Positions 22,690 to 35,072 of a DNA stretch of 64,000 nucleotides are shown piece by piece (the stretch's first letter is position 1; every line of letters starts with the position of its first letter). The DNA is taken from NCBI GenBank assembly GCA_002900995.3, contig CM035309.1, forward strand, positions 2,548,389 through 2,612,388. Direction: 5' to 3'. The notes beneath the pieces were generated by a model, which saw only the letters and a list, made by a program, of their open reading frames with translations, was not told the DNA's origin and did no database searches. The position numbers were made by a program, and so were the translations under genes. The stretch is from Ganoderma boninense. Its lineage: Eukaryota > Basidiomycota > Agaricomycetes > Polyporales > Polyporaceae.

Positions 22690-22960
22690 TGGAAGAAGGA
22701 CGGGAGGAGTCGCTGAGGAGATGATAGATGGCAAGAGTAGCAACAGCCAGCCGGACACACTTTAGCAGCTGGATATCATGTTCGCTGTCACCATCCTTCT
22801 CTACCGTTACTCCATCTGTTTCCGGTTCTTTGACGTCCCTCGCGCCGACTCACATATGGTCTACAACGCTGCCACCACCACTCCGTCGCTCACGATGCGA
22901 CCCAGTCGAACTAGTCCCTCGTGGAGGTGCGCCGCGTGCTGGACCTTATGGCTGGGGACG
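22690..22960. repeat. Degenerate dispersed repeat, copy 1
   Basis: Resembles 28,040-28,330 in order: an ATGGA-rich start, then GATAGAT(G/T)GC-AGAGTAG, GCCGGACAC, GCTGTC-CCAT/AATC-CTCTACC and a GCTGCxACCACxxC stretch. Identity looks moderate by eye and no coding sense is preserved. Probably remnants of an old mobile element or duplicated gene. Confidence 0.4.
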
Positions 22961-24440
22961 TGTCCCGCACAGGACGGTCACCGAAGTCGCTATTCCCTTC
23001 TGCGGCTCTCAAGGTGAAGAGGAACCATGTTAACTTCTTCGGTGCGGGCTCGATGTCGTCGAGGAAGCGAACTCAGGGTGCAAATGGGAGCATTAATATT
23101 TTAGAGAAGGCACATCTTGCCGCGATGCGTCACCAGCACCACCAGCACCTGTTACGGCGGTGCCAGCACCGGTGTCAGACCACACTCCAACGAAGGCCCC
23201 CCTGAAATCGCAGTCTGGTTTGTAAGGTCACGATAACTGGTGTTCCGACGCAGGCAAAGACATGGGCCTAGACGGAGACGCAGCCAGCAGCAGCTCAGCC
23301 GAGCCCAAGGGCGAAGAAATACCTCCGCCCTGCCATATCGTTCGACGTCACTGGGGCTGCCGCCGCGTCGGTCGAGAGACGTTGCGGTTTGCGTATACAC
23401 CTCCGCAGGTCGTACGTGCTCTCATTCCGACCCCAGCCATCATTCCAGATACCTCGCCGCGCCCCATCTTAGTCGCACAGCCGTCCTGTACTTATCTGCG
23501 GCCCGGTTTCGTCTCCGTCTCCAGGGTCCGACTCACGCTTCCTGGGATGTGCATATAGCAAACCAGGACGGTGCGAAGTGCTCTGAGCCTTTTCTGTGCA
23601 CCAGGGATGACACACCGCCCGGCCCTACTAGACTGGCAAAATCTGGAAGTTCAATGCGTACGCTGTCCAGCAGAACAAGAACTATGTACGAGCCAAAGAT
23701 CCTCGGATGCGCAGGCAGCACAGTCCGGGGCTAGTGCCCCTGGGCCGGTTCTTCAAAGCTTCACCGGGAAGGTCATCGTGCACGACGGGGCACGAGCTCC
23801 ACGGACTGGGTGCTCCTCGTGGCCGGCAACTTGCTTACTCGCGAGCTCGCACCCGCTCGTTCTTCCCTGTGGCGGTCTGTGGCGCCGCACAGCGGAGGGG
23901 GCCGTAGCCGACACGTCAGGAGATTAGCACTCAAGGACGAGAGTCTGCGAAGCGAGTTGGGGCGCGGGGGGATAAGGTGCCGGAATTGCGAGGAGACTCT
24001 GAGTGAGCGGCTGACTTGGAGGTGGGCAGGCAACAAGCAGCAGTGGCCGGAGTTTAATAAATGACCTCTGAATCCACAGGCATGTGTGCGGACATGTCGC
24101 ACACCGACGAGTGCTAGTGAGTCTCCAGGAGGCCAACCATGAGGAGGTGCGGCCGCGCCCTCCGAGCCCGAAACGACGTCCGAGTCGGCGGTGAAGTGTC
24201 ATGGATGGGGGCAATGCATTCGAGGGTCGCACGGTCGATGCGGGGTTGGGCAAAGAGGTCGAGGATATCCGCGAGGGGTGCGATCTGTCTTCCTCAGGGT
24301 CGCGCGGCCACAGAATGTCGTTGCGATCGGAAACTTAGTAGTGGGGATGGAGGCACCCGGTAAGCGAACGTACGACTGTGACCAAGGGCCCGTCCGAGAG
24401 CCATTCTACCTGAGACTCAAGAGGCTGAGAGACGGAGGGG
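22961..24440. other. Gene-poor region, nothing recognised
   Basis: GC-rich sequence with several overlapping open frames of 80-160 codons, none resembling a known family and none with a convincing intron-exon structure. Confidence 0.45.
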
Positions 24441-24448
24441 TCGGGTAG

Positions 24449-25290
24449 CAGGGGAGAGCATCCGCAGGGGTGTCGATCCTCGGCGAAAAGTTCGGCGGCA
24501 GGTTTCAATGGTTGGGGGGCGGCGCACTGGAGACCGCGACGACGCGCCAGCGCCATTGCTGTTACACTCGAGACGTGATTACATAATGGAGGAAGGGTTT
24601 CGCACCAGGAAAGCACATCTGGATAGGCCTCGAACTCCAGCGAAAAGGCCTGCAGCTGATCTGGGTGCCGGAACTGGGAGCGGCCCATAGAGCGAACTCG
24701 CGGCGAGGCCGACAAGCCAATGCCACAGCAGTTTCATACGACAGCCAATTCCAGGAGTCGGACACCGAACGACCACATTGAAGAAGTCGTGGACCGCGAG
24801 CGCACACTTCTGTGGTGGATTTAGCTGAAGGGGAGGGACCGCGAATGGCAAGGTAACTTCAGACGCGGGCGACAAGTGCTTTCTAGCTTCGTTCTCTTTG
24901 AAACTCGACTCCATGGTAGAGGTCAGAGCGAATCAAAAAGAGTCGTCGACCCCCGAGAAGAGTTCTGGGACAGTTGTGGGACCCGGGGGTTGCAGGCGGC
25001 CAGCGAGTGAACGTGGCCTGGAGCGACAAAGTCGTTCGAGCGCCGTCTGCCCGGGAAGTCGAGAGTCTGGATGAAAGACGCCTTTAGCAGCAGGGGAGCG
25101 CATCTGCTGGGCCGCCGACTCTCACCAAAAGGCTCTTCGGCGAACTTTGATGGAGAGGGCCCGCTCAGGGAACTTGAGATGGCGACTGAGCGGTCGTTAC
25201 AGCACCATTTCGCTGAATAAACAGAGGGGTCATGCAGCAGGGGAGCGCGCATTCGCGTGGGTGTCGACCCTCGGCGAAAAGTTGCGCAGC
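24449..25290. repeat. Three degenerate repeat units
   Basis: A related phrase occurs at about 24449, 25087 and 25218: AGCAGGGGAG(A/C)GCATxxGC, then GTGTCGA(C/T)CCTCGGCGAAAA in the first and last copies, with a weaker form in the middle. The copies face the same way and are embedded in sequence without a gene. They look like decayed pieces of a multi-copy element. Confidence 0.45.
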
Positions 25291-26130
25291 AAATTTAGGA
25301 TATGGAGGCCGCAGGCACTTGTCCAGCAAACAAGACATGGTGGTCGCAGACAGGCCAATTCGTGGAGGCAGAAACCTATATCATGCCTCGTGAATTAGCA
25401 GGTCTGAGCGCAGCTTAGAGCAGGCGGAGACTCACCAGGAACGCCGCCGTTGGAGTCAAGACTGACAGGTATGAGGGATGTGACGCACCACAGGAGAAGA
25501 AAGCCAACATCAGTTGGCCAAGTGGGGGCAGGCCGTACGGTCCAGAGTGGATTTGCAGCGCACGAACGATGTCGCCGCAGTTTGAGGACGTCGAGCATAT
25601 GCCACAGGACACCGACGTTGGGATTGGGGCAAGACCTGGTCGGTGAGCCCAGGGACTGGAGACTGGCAGTGTTGGGGCCGTGCACGTCTTCCCAGGAGGT
25701 GGGAGAGGTCAGAAACGGGAGAGGAAAAGCAGCGGAGAGAACTTGCAAGCTCCGGGGACGCAGGATAGCAGCCATAAAGAGTTATGCACAGACCTTCGAC
25801 GTACTGGTGACATATAAATTCTTTGCGTCATCTCCAAACCGCCCAACTGTTCGTCTTCGCTGCTGGAAGCGATCTCTCTGCCTTGTGCCCGGCTGGTCGC
25901 ATCCCAATGTAGGATGAACAGACCAAGGGAGCATCTGGTATGAGTTATGTACTACAGGCGTGCAGGTGGGGAGGTGAGACCAGCAAAGATAGTGTGCGGA
26001 AGAAGGTTCACCAACAAAGAATGCTGGGGCGGGGTGGGGCGGGCTGAGAGGTGTGTTAGCTCCCGAACAGTGATATCCACGATTAGATTACGTGCGCTTT
26101 ATGCACCTCAACGGCTTCCAGGCGCGTCGC
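25291..26130. other. Gene-poor region, nothing recognised
   Basis: No recognisable coding sequence; open frames on both strands are short and lack domain signatures. Confidence 0.45.
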
Positions 26131-26383
26131 GGTCGCAGCAGTCTGCAACATAGGCGGATGGCATTCAACACTCTACGCTGCAGGCAGCTGCCGCCACGGC
26201 GCACTGCACGCTGTTGGGAGACATAAGTCGCGCGGTTCGGGAGCCCTAAACGAGTAACGAAAGCGAAGCGCATCGTACATCTCAATCGCTTACAGATGCG
26301 CCGTGGTCACAACAGTCTGCAGCACAGGCGGATGGCATTCAACACTCTATGCTTCAGACTGCAGCGATGGCACGCTCTGCACG
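26131..26383. repeat. Two-unit direct repeat
   Basis: Units at about 26131-26210 and 26297-26383 share GCAGTCTGCA, GGCGGATGGCATTCAACACTC, and a GCTGC/GCTTCAG...GCACxCTGCACG end. The units are about 166 bp apart start to start. No open frame spans them. Confidence 0.65.
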
Positions 26384-28039
26384 TCATTGAAATGGACGGT
26401 GCGCGCCGCCTTCACTTCCTCAACGCGTGATAAAAACAACATACGCACACAGTCACTGGGTTGTCCAGCCACGGGTCCGACTGAGGGACGCTCCATGCCC
26501 ATGTACGCAGCCACAACCGCAATTCCCGCAAGGAGAGAGACGTGTACTCACCTGATGAAATGTCAGCGAAAATGAGATGGGCGATGGAGAGAGGAAGGAG
26601 GGGAGGAAACACGTCCCGACTGCCACTGTGTTTATGCGACGCGTGCTGTCAACAAGATCATGTGACTCTAATCCGACGCGTCAATAGGCGTCAACAACGC
26701 GTGGCACGTGGTAATAACCCTAACCCTGGTCTACCAGTTGCTGTCTTGGGGTGCAGAAGCTAAGCGCGCGTTTTAGACTACCCCCACAGTCCCACCAATT
26801 GGGATCAGACCCCATCTCCCGCAGCACTCCCCATCCCACTCTGTCTTCCCGTTCTCCCTTGAATGTCCCAGTCCGAAGTCTTTTGCGCCCCAGCGCCATC
26901 AATGGCGACTACAATGACTACGCCCTCACCTCCCCCGCTTCTGAAGAGGCGATTTTGAGAATGCCGAAGTACAGCACCTAGCCTGGCCCCGTACGTCTCC
27001 TGTGTCTGTGCGCCAGTCTACAAGCTTACGCCACCCGGAAGGACAACCCATTTGCTGACTTGAATTTTCAGGTGGACGATGAGACCATACAATGTCGGAT
27101 CTGAACATTGGATGTTCCTTGTAAGTACAGCCCTCCAGTCACCACACGCCTCGGCATGCCTCTCCCTTCTTTTCATTTCTTCTATGCAGTTCTTGTCGTA
27201 GACGACGCTCGATTCGGGACCCGTAGCCCATTGCTGCAGCCCTACGTTCTGCTGATCACATTACAGGCTGTCTTGCTGGAAATCGACGGCATGCCCGTTG
27301 TGCGACATGCGGTGAAGTCTGCACCTCGCCGAATGACGGCCCCGCCACTGCTGCTGCTTGTCGATTTCAAAGAAGCAGCCTTCGACTCGGGGCCTCTGGC
27401 GCTTTCCCGTGATGGCGATGGGCAAAACCAAGGGAAAACCGTCCTGCAGGGAGCACACTCAACAGTACGTCTTCCTCCTAGCTCCCTTCTTGCTCAGCCC
27501 TCTCCCTTCCTTTCATTTGGTCGCTCTTGTGTGCTCGCTGAAAGCTGTATGCATGGCCTTGGACAGACTTTTTCGACGACGGCGGTGGATGGACATGCGA
27601 CCACGCGCCCGCTCTTCGTGAGCGACTAGCTCAACCCGCTGTCTATCGACGACGAGAGGCGTCTCCCCGGGATGCCCTTTCCAGGCGCCTATCTTCAACT
27701 TGAACGTCGGCCCAGCCTCAGTGGCCCAGTACGTCACTGTTCACGTCCCTATTTGAGTTCCCATTCTGACATCCCATTTTGCTGCTTCGCAGACGAGTGC
27801 CATCCAGCAAGCTCCGGCAAACACCATGCTGTCCCACGATATCCCGACAGCTGCTTACTCCAACGTTGACAGACTGGTCATCGACTGGGGTGGTGAGTAG
27901 TCTCCACGACGCCTCCGTTCCAGTCCATTAGTTGACATATTTGTAGTAGGCAGCTTGCATGTCGTTCATCCCCCCATCCGTCCTGACCTCATTCACGCGG
28001 TGATCGCTAACACTTTGCCCGCTGCCCGCAACGGCCAAG
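26384..28039. other. Gene-poor region, possible unidentified relic at 27.1-27.9 kb
   Basis: Splice-like sites and short plausible peptide segments occur between 27,100 and 27,900 (for example around ACGTCGGCCCAGCCTCAGTG at 27,704 and the TSAIQQAPANTMLSHD reading at 27,790). No family is recognised and frames are interrupted, so no gene is called. Confidence 0.35.
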
Positions 28040-28330
28040 CATGGATAGCGAAGAGGGTCGGGATGCGCCTGTTGCCCCTCAGGAGAGGATAGATTGCGAG
28101 AGTAGTGAGCCCAGAACGATTTAGGAGCCGGACACTGTGTGCGCTGTCGCCAATCATCTCTACCACTACCATAGGCCTGGCGTCAACCCACACATGCTCC
28201 GGAGCGCTGCGACCACGACCGCATTCCTCATTCCTCAGGACTCGTACGAGTCGGACGGCTATGAGACGGGACGGAGCGCGCGCGAGTCCCTCATGCAGGT
28301 CGCGTGTCTCGCTTGCTGGACCAGGACGTG
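28040..28330. repeat. Degenerate dispersed repeat, copy 2
   Basis: Second member of the pair described at 22,690-22,960, in the same orientation about 5.4 kb away. Confidence 0.4.
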
Positions 28331-28984
28331 TCGGCGGCCGTGCCGCTCATGGCGTACGGGCCTCGCCTCTACTTGCTCTTCTGTCGGTCTCGCAGCTCCA
28401 GCTATTGTCAGAGCTCAGCCGGTCGCGATCAAATACTTGCACACGGAGCTTGATGGAGAAGGCGGTCTTGAGTCTCGGGCTGCCGCATCACCCGCGTTGG
28501 TTGGTCCGTGAACACGGTTGCGGAGATTATTAGATCTGGCTGATGTGGTGTCGTGCTGTTCCTGTACGGAATCAAGAGTACGTACATAATTGTCGTGTCG
28601 AACATCCTTCCCCTCATGTTGAGCCATTTTCAGACTACACGATCACGGTGGCTCGACCGGAACGATCCAGTGTGGCCGCTGGAGAGGACTGCAGCGAATC
28701 GGAGTGGATCGCAGAGCAGTTGATGCAGGTTGCATCCGAAAAAAAACCTTGTGCGTGTCCTGCGGGTTGGGCAGCAGAGTGCGGGCAAGCACGGCACTCG
28801 ACAGTCCACGGAGTCTGTCATCGTCGCACTAAGCGCAGCATTGGGATTTCTTGCCTGTGCGTATTGCCGCCGTTCCCTATTTTGTTTCAGACTCAACGAC
28901 AGGGCCGCCGCAGGAGACACGACCGAAGCTCCGGTCTTGCGAGCAACGCATGTGCATTTCACCTGCCTCTTCTCCGAGCGCCGT

Positions 28985-29052
28985 GCAGGCAGCCGTGGTC
29001 TATGTTGGTCCGCCAGCATACACTCTCGCCGGCGTCGTATGCCTCGCTCTAT
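28985..29052 (+). pseudogene. Scrap of an MFS transporter exon
   Basis: The reading VYVGPPAYTLAGVVCLAL matches the exon-2 segment VWIGSAYTLAGVAFLPL of the MFS genes in this window, including a near-identical core TACACTCTCGCCGGCGTCG. The frame ends at once in a stop. Nothing else of the transporter is preserved around it. Confidence 0.55.
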
Positions 29053-29125
29053 AAGCCTATTTATTAAGCTCGTGAACCATGTTGCTGATTAGACGTGCCG
29101 TTCATAGCCTTCCCTACTGTGTGGC

Positions 29126-29260
29126 CAGCTAAGGCTGAACACGGCTCTAACCGCGGTTGAGCCGGAGCCGTAGCCACGGCTATTGAGCCGTAGAAATTGT
29201 CGATTCAGAGCCGTGGTTCAATAGATCCACGGCTTTTATAAACCCGCAACTCGGCTCATA
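29126..29260. repeat. GCCGTGG-type repeats near the hAT gene's 3' end
   Basis: The motifs GAGCCGTAG, CCACGGCT and AGCCGTGG recur in both orientations over about 130 bp, beginning TAAGGCTGAACACGGCTC. Clusters of short subterminal repeats are typical of hAT element ends, and the transposase gene lies just to the right. The matching opposite terminus was not found, so the element boundary is unproven. Confidence 0.4.
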
Positions 29261-29261
29261 A

Positions 29262-29345
29262 AACCACGGTGTAGACCACGGGTTCGAACCGAGACCCGCA
29301 ATAACCGCAGTCTTTATAAAATCATGCTGCAACCGCTGGGCTATG
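29262..29345 (-). ncRNA. tRNA-like RNA polymerase III promoter (SINE head or tRNA relic)
   Basis: On the minus strand an A box TAGCCCAGCGG (29343-29333) and a B box GGTTCGAACCC (about 29290-29280) match the tRNA consensus with slightly long spacing (53 nt start to start). A partial T-stem can be drawn, but the 7 bp acceptor stem does not pair, so this is not a functional tRNA. It could be the head of a tRNA-derived SINE or a tRNA pseudogene. Confidence 0.45.
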
Positions 29346-29571
29346 AGACTTCAAAATCCAAGTACTGCAGCGTAACAATATTGTGCACGGCTACTAATTA
29401 GCAAGCAAGTTTAGTGTTTGCCATCCATTGTCACATATAAAAAGAACTGGCACAAGGACTTGAAGTCCAATTCTATTCAAGGACTATTGACATGTTACAT
29501 GAGCACCAAGCAGCCTCCACGCATCTAATTCTAAACGCTACTTCTAGTCGTACATATGCCGCGAAGCGGGC

Positions 29572-32500
29572 TTACTCTTCGTCGTCGCCTGAACCGGACG
29601 AGCCGTGGAAGTGGTGTCCGTCCACGTATTGAGACTCCTCCTCCTCGGAGATTGTGTCCGAGGGTAGAAGGGCAGCGGCAGGCGCAGCACGGGCTTTGCG
29701 TGCACGAGGGTCGAACAGAGCGACCAAGTCCGGCTCCTGGATCAGAAGTGGAATGCGCGCCCAAGAGCCGAGCACAGTGTTCGCGCGAACAGAGCGGTCG
29801 CTCAGGGAACGGCGGAGACGGGAGACAGTAAGGCGTCCACGGGAGAAAGCTCTCTCGACATCCGTCGAGGTGGCTAGTCAACAGAACACGATCAGTACCT
29901 CACAATGTCAGCGAAGCGATGCAGGTGTGCATGTACCTGGGATCGAGAGAAAATCGAGGGCCATTCGCGCAAGGTTGGGGTCTTCCGAGCCTGATTCCAG
30001 CGCAGCGTTCCAGTAAGCCAACGGGTCCTTGACCGTCTTGAGCGGGCTCGCCTCGAGGTACGCCTCGAGGGCATCTTGATTTGCGTCTCCGGGCCCTGAT
30101 CCACGCCCCCCCACAGACGCGAACAGGGCGCGCATTTCGTCCTGATAAATGTTGCATTGTTAGTGTAGAGCACAGAGGACGTCGAGGCAGTCTGCTTACC
30201 AAAATCGCAGATGCTGAGGCCTTCGCGTTGAGACTCGCTACCGCCCTCTGCGAACGCGCAGCGCTCTGCCTACCCGGGCGCGGCAGAGGTAAAGCGGGAC
30301 GAGTGGAGGGCCCCGTGCGACCTGCAGAGGGCACGCGAGGACGTGCAGGCTTGTAGTGCTGTGCCCACTCCTCCCGACAAAGCTCGAGTGCCGTTCGCTT
30401 CCAGGACTGTAACCACTCTTCTCGATCAAAGTATTGTGTCTTGTATTCCGGGTGGAGGACTGTCAGAGGCGACTATGAGCAATGTTAACAGTGAATTTAA
30501 GTCGAATACGTACTGAGGGCGACGCGATAGAAGTTTGACTCGTCGGTAAGACTGTAGTACTTGTTGATCATGATGCGCCCCCGGGCCGCGGCCGCACGCA
30601 CGCTCGGATGGAGGTCGAGATTGTCGCTGAAGTTGTCAAGATGACACGTGAGGATGTCGATAAAGGGAATGACTTGATGAATAAGACCCTCCGCGCTGTA
30701 CGAGATGCTGTCTGTAGCGTAAAGAAAGGCCTGGGAGCGAGGTTAGTGCCAAGATGAATTATGAGTAGACAGCGCAGAGAGGACATACCTCGAGCAACGC
30801 TTCAAGTTGCAACAGGATCTGCCACTCCGCGTCGGACAGAGTGAATCGCTTGAGGCGCGCAGAGCCCGCGCGGTTGAACTGGGTCAGCTGGCAGATGTCG
30901 TGGAGCGGGTAGCGCATCTCAAGAGCACGCTTGATGACCATAGCCATCGTGTTCCATCGCGTCTTGACAGGACGGATGAGAACGTCTGCGTTGACGTCGT
31001 GGGACCGCGCGCGAGCGATGAGCTCCTCGCGGATGCGTGGGCTGTACCACACGCGCTGGGACAACTTCGTGATCTGTACACGTGTTCGCACGTTAGCAAA
31101 TGGATGGCTTAGCAGGTGAACGGGGGTGCGCACTTGCCTTTTCAAGCGCAAGGCGAGCTAGTTGCACATCAGCTGGCGTTAGGATGAGCTCGGGGTGGTC
31201 TTCTTCCATCTGGTCGATTTCGTCGATCTTCTGGGCATCGGAGGCCTCCCTCTCGGGGTCCGCTTCCTCGGCCGCTTCCAAGTCTTCTTCGTGAATGGGA
31301 GCTGGCTCGTCCACAACCGCTCCTGGGACATCGTCGAGGGCGACGAGTTGAGGGTCCTCTGGGACGCTGACCTCACCCTTGCGTTTCGCACGCTCGCGGT
31401 CAAACTGAGACATAATAGCCTGCGTTTCTCGAGTAAATACAAAGCACTAACTCTGGTGCTAAACAATAAATACCTTCACAACAAGGTTGAGGACGTGTCC
31501 GAAGCAACACACCCGCGCCGCTGATCCACGGAAGCCTGGCAGGAGCACCTCCATCTCATGCATCATAGTGGAGTTGTTCTCTGCGTTGTCACACGTAATC
31601 GTGAGGACCTGAAGCCGGTGTATGTGAGCATCCCCCAGCTCAGGAGGGCTTGGTAGCGGTGAGGAACACACCTTGTCAGCAATACCATAACCTTTGAGAC
31701 AGTCGACGAGCTTCTCGGCGAGGTACTTGCCCGTGTGCGTGCTCGTGAGCCTGATAATCACGTTAGTACAAAGGATACTGAAGCAAATGATGAACCGCAT
31801 AATCACGTACTTGATGAAGTCGAGAATAACATGTTGAACCTTGCCGTCCTCATGCCAATGCGCGGTTACACCGAGGAACGAGATGACATTGGGCGAGGTC
31901 CAGCCATCAACGCATATATGTATTTTGCCCGGGATGTCCTGTACATGGTACATGAGCCCCTGAAATCGCGAGAGAGACTAGAGTGGAAGACGTACATGAA
32001 GATAGTCTATCAGCCGGCCTTTAACCTCAGCAAAGATGGCCTGTACATCTCGCGATAGCGTGACGCGCGACAGGAGCTGCACCTTCGCATACAACATCTT
32101 GCAGATCTCGCGGAATTCTGGGTCCTCGACGATGGTAAACGGACGGTGCCGGCGCGCGACCCACATCGCAATGAGGAAGCGCATGCGCGCCGGCGAGTAC
32201 GTCGCTCCAGAGGCATAGGCCGTGATCATCTCAGCCTCCGGAGTGGCCTGTGGCGAACACTGCTTGACATGGCGTGCGAGGTTTCCTGTTGATTCCGCCC
32301 AGGCGAGACGGTCTACATGCCTGGAAGGATGTCTACAAGCCCAAGGATAAGGCGCGAGGCTTAAAATTCTGACTACACCGCTCGAGGGGAAAAACACTTA
32401 CTTGCGACACTTGAAACGATAAATAATCGTGCCGTTCGGCCCTTCGATGATGAGTGGAGTATGGAAATGTTTGTAGTGCTCTGACATCCATCGCGCCGAC

Positions 32501-33041
32501 TGAAGCTCTGCGCGTGGACAATGTCAGCTCATGAAAGTGTTCGTTGAAAAAAAAATGCACCGAGTGCCTTCTCCGGCGAATGCTTGCCGTACTTCTCGAG
32601 GAAGATTGCACGGCGACTCCCCGGGGGGGCCGGCATACCAGCCATAAGAGCGGCAGCCTTCGTGCGCGCACTGAGGGCCGCGACGAGGTCCTCAGCCCCA
32701 TCGTCATTGGACGAGGTCTCATCGGCGTCGTTGTGGGCTGGATCCGGGCTCGCATCGTCGTCGTTGTCAGTGCCGGAGGGGATGTAGGCGGGCTCTGTGG
32801 TCTTGCGCTTGATAGGAGGGGCGCGCAGCTTGGCAGGAGCGAGAACTGGCTGGGCATGAGCCTTCGCCTTACCCTTGCCCTTCGACTCCTTGAGTCGCTT
32901 GCGGTCTGGTGAGCGGACAGCGGAGGCGGCTGCAGTCTTTCCCGAGCCCGAAGGAACTTGGGAGATGGGATCGCTACCGCGCGAGTCGGTCTCTGCGCGC
33001 GGCTGTTTGCGGTCGGGTTTGACAGTGGACTGAGAGGCCAT
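29572..33041 (-). CDS. hAT transposase with BED zinc finger
   Basis: A multi-exon gene on the minus strand. The N-terminus (from MASQSTVKPDRKQPRAE at 33041) is basic, Ser/Lys-rich and disordered. A BED-type zinc finger follows (FKCRKH ... LARHVKQC) and recognises the transposon ends. The RNase H-like core shows the first Asp in HICVDGWTSPN, the second in TITCDNAENNS, and the Glu in STDVERAFSRGRLTVSRLR. The last sits in the hAT C-terminal dimerisation domain (DPLAYWNAAL ... LSIPATST). All three catalytic residues and the dimerisation block are present. An acidic insertion (AIMSQFDRERAKRKG..., about 31.1-31.4 kb) lies in the central domain. Splice sites have been followed by eye for most junctions and no stop interrupts the exons, so the copy may be active. 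The acidic tail ends GSGDDEE. Confidence 0.88.
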
Positions 33042-33362
33042 GGAAGGCAGACTGTTGAGAGAAGTGGGGGGGGGGGGCGAAGTCAGTGCGAAATCGAGAA
33101 GATGCGCAAGACGTGAAGGCCGATGAAGGTGAAAAGTCATCGAGTATAAATGGGGCACTTACGGCGTGGACTTGGCATGGTCTCTCGCAAGAAACGCACA
33201 CATGTTGGATGACATAGCGGCCGGTACAACGAGCCATTCTGGCAATTGGCTCCCCGATGATGTGTACGGTCCGGGGAACTGCTGCGAAAAACAACAGAAC
33301 CAGCTAACCGGAAAAGAAGGAGGGAGTCGTCGGGTGCTCGCTAATCGCTACGAACCAAATAC

Positions 33363-34192
33363 CACAGAGGGCCTAAGACCAGCGGACTAGTCGGTCCAAG
33401 AGTCGCGCGCGATGCGCGCAGGGGGAAGTAGAATACGAGGGGCTCTCGGCGAGCGACGTGGAAGACGATGGCGAACACGAAAGGGACTCTCGGGTCCTGC
33501 AACGATGGACGAGCGACGATGTGCGAACGAATACGATAATGACTCTCGGTGAGCCGGATACGATGGGCGACGAGCGATGCGATGAGCGAGCGAGGCGAGC
33601 GAAAAGTGAGAAGTCAACGGGGTGCCGAAATCTGTATTGCCAAGACTAAGAACATCATCTATATATCGGTACAGGAAGGAAACCCTAGAAACCGACGGGA
33701 AAACAACAGGAAACGAATGACCGACTACAGCAACCAATCACAGAACGGGATAGCGAAGACGAAGGAGGAAGTGGAGTGAATTTGTCGATGACTTGTCGCC
33801 TTGGAGCGACCGTCGCGGGACGACCGATGAAAACTCACGGGCGATCGAAGAGTCCCGGCCGGTCTATGAAAGGCCCTACCAATGGTGAAATACGAGCGAG
33901 CGATCGGAGGTGTACCATGCGTATACCACGGCCGGTCCGACGCAGAAAGGGGGTCCTAAAGAGCGACCCGGGGACCACACGGGACCGATACACGGCGGCG
34001 AAGCACCAGATCGGACACCGAGCTTGGCGAGGTGTAGTATCGGCCCGCAGGCGAGCGACGGAGTGGGCGACAGGGCGAGCGACCGAGCGAACGAGCGAAG
34101 ACAGACGGAGTCGGCGAAGGCGAAAAGAACAGGGCGATATATGGAACAGGAATACGGCCTATCCGAGTGGTAAACAGGCTACAAGCCCATCA
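33363..34192 (-). repeat. Possible LTR (minus orientation)
   Basis: On the minus strand a G-rich tract (GTGGGGGGGAGG) is directly followed by TGATGGGCTTGTAGCC. A TATA-like GATATATAG lies about 530 bp further on, near 33,660, and a TGGTATTTGG that could be a primer-binding site lies near 33,363. These are the parts expected of a polypurine tract, LTR and PBS. No partner LTR or pol gene is seen, so it may be a solo LTR or a misreading. Open frames across it are arginine-rich because of repeated CGA triplets and are not taken as genes. Confidence 0.35.
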
Positions 34193-34343
34193 CCTCCCCC
34201 CCACTGAAATCCGAACTGTCCTCAGTTCGCGTGCGATCGTTGGAGCCGATGACGAAGAAGCGCGGTAAGCATGACGTCGGGCGATGAACGACATTGGCAG
34301 AGTCCGAGCGAACAGGGGTAGACGATCTTTCGCCTTGACCATC

Positions 34344-35072
34344 ATGAACACCGACGAAGAAACTCGCGACGAGATTAACAGCCTGGCGAGTATGATTCTT
34401 CCCCCGTTGATGGATCGCCTGCGGGGGGACGTGGACGAGATTGAGGGACTCATCCAGAGGCGTCCCATCCCGGTAACCGATGTGCGAGCGCGGGCGCGGG
34501 ACCTAGCCGACCGAGTGGTACGTGAATCGCGACGTAGGTCCGGGCGACTGACCGAGAAGAGATCGTTATAGTGCGCCAGAGTGATCCTTGGCGGGACGAC
34601 GCGCGAGTTGGTTGCCCTAGTCGAGCGACTCCAGGGGATCCTAGACCGTGCGCCCGCTAGTGACCGGCTGGGCGACGCGTTCGGTCAAACCTATACGCGC
34701 ACTCGCCAGCCGATGCGCTATCGAACGGCAGTTGTCGAGCGAGCGACGGCCGACGAAACGTGTGGAAAGGCGGCGGCTCTCGAGCTTGCTTACGAGCGAG
34801 TTAACGACACTTTCGTCCATACGACAGTTGGTTTCAAGATCCAACACTTGGTGGAGGCGGCCCGCGCTTCGTACTATTCGGCGTGTAACGCAGTGGACAG
34901 GTGCGCGGTGACGGGCGACACCAGAGAGGTATCGGCCTCGGACTCCCTGAGAGAGGAACAGCGCGCAGAGGAACATAGCAAGTTGCAAGCGCAGATCGCG
35001 CGCGAGCATCGCGAGATGGCGACGCGAAGTGTTGAGGGCGATCTGGAGAGCTGGAGCGGGGGAAGTGACTAG
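34344..35072 (+). CDS. Helical protein of unknown function 1
   Basis: Two exons, 34344-34517 and 34572-35072, joined by a good GTACGT...TTATAG intron in phase 0, give 224 residues. The protein is predicted almost entirely helical with heptad-like stretches (LPPLMDRLRGDVDEIEGLI, LVALVERLQGILDRA, EEHSKLQAQIAREHREM). There is no signal peptide, membrane helix or known motif. It is the first of three co-oriented genes in a CGA/GCG-rich block. Function unknown. I do not recognise the family, and the gene could belong to a mobile element. Confidence 0.5.

Noticed and set aside
26708..26730. Telomere-like CCCTAACCCT
   Set aside because: Fewer than two units, inside gene-poor sequence; chance occurrence is likely.
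33776..34207. 143-codon arginine-rich open frame
   Set aside because: Produced by repeated CGA triplets in an LTR-like region; no start context, intron or domain.
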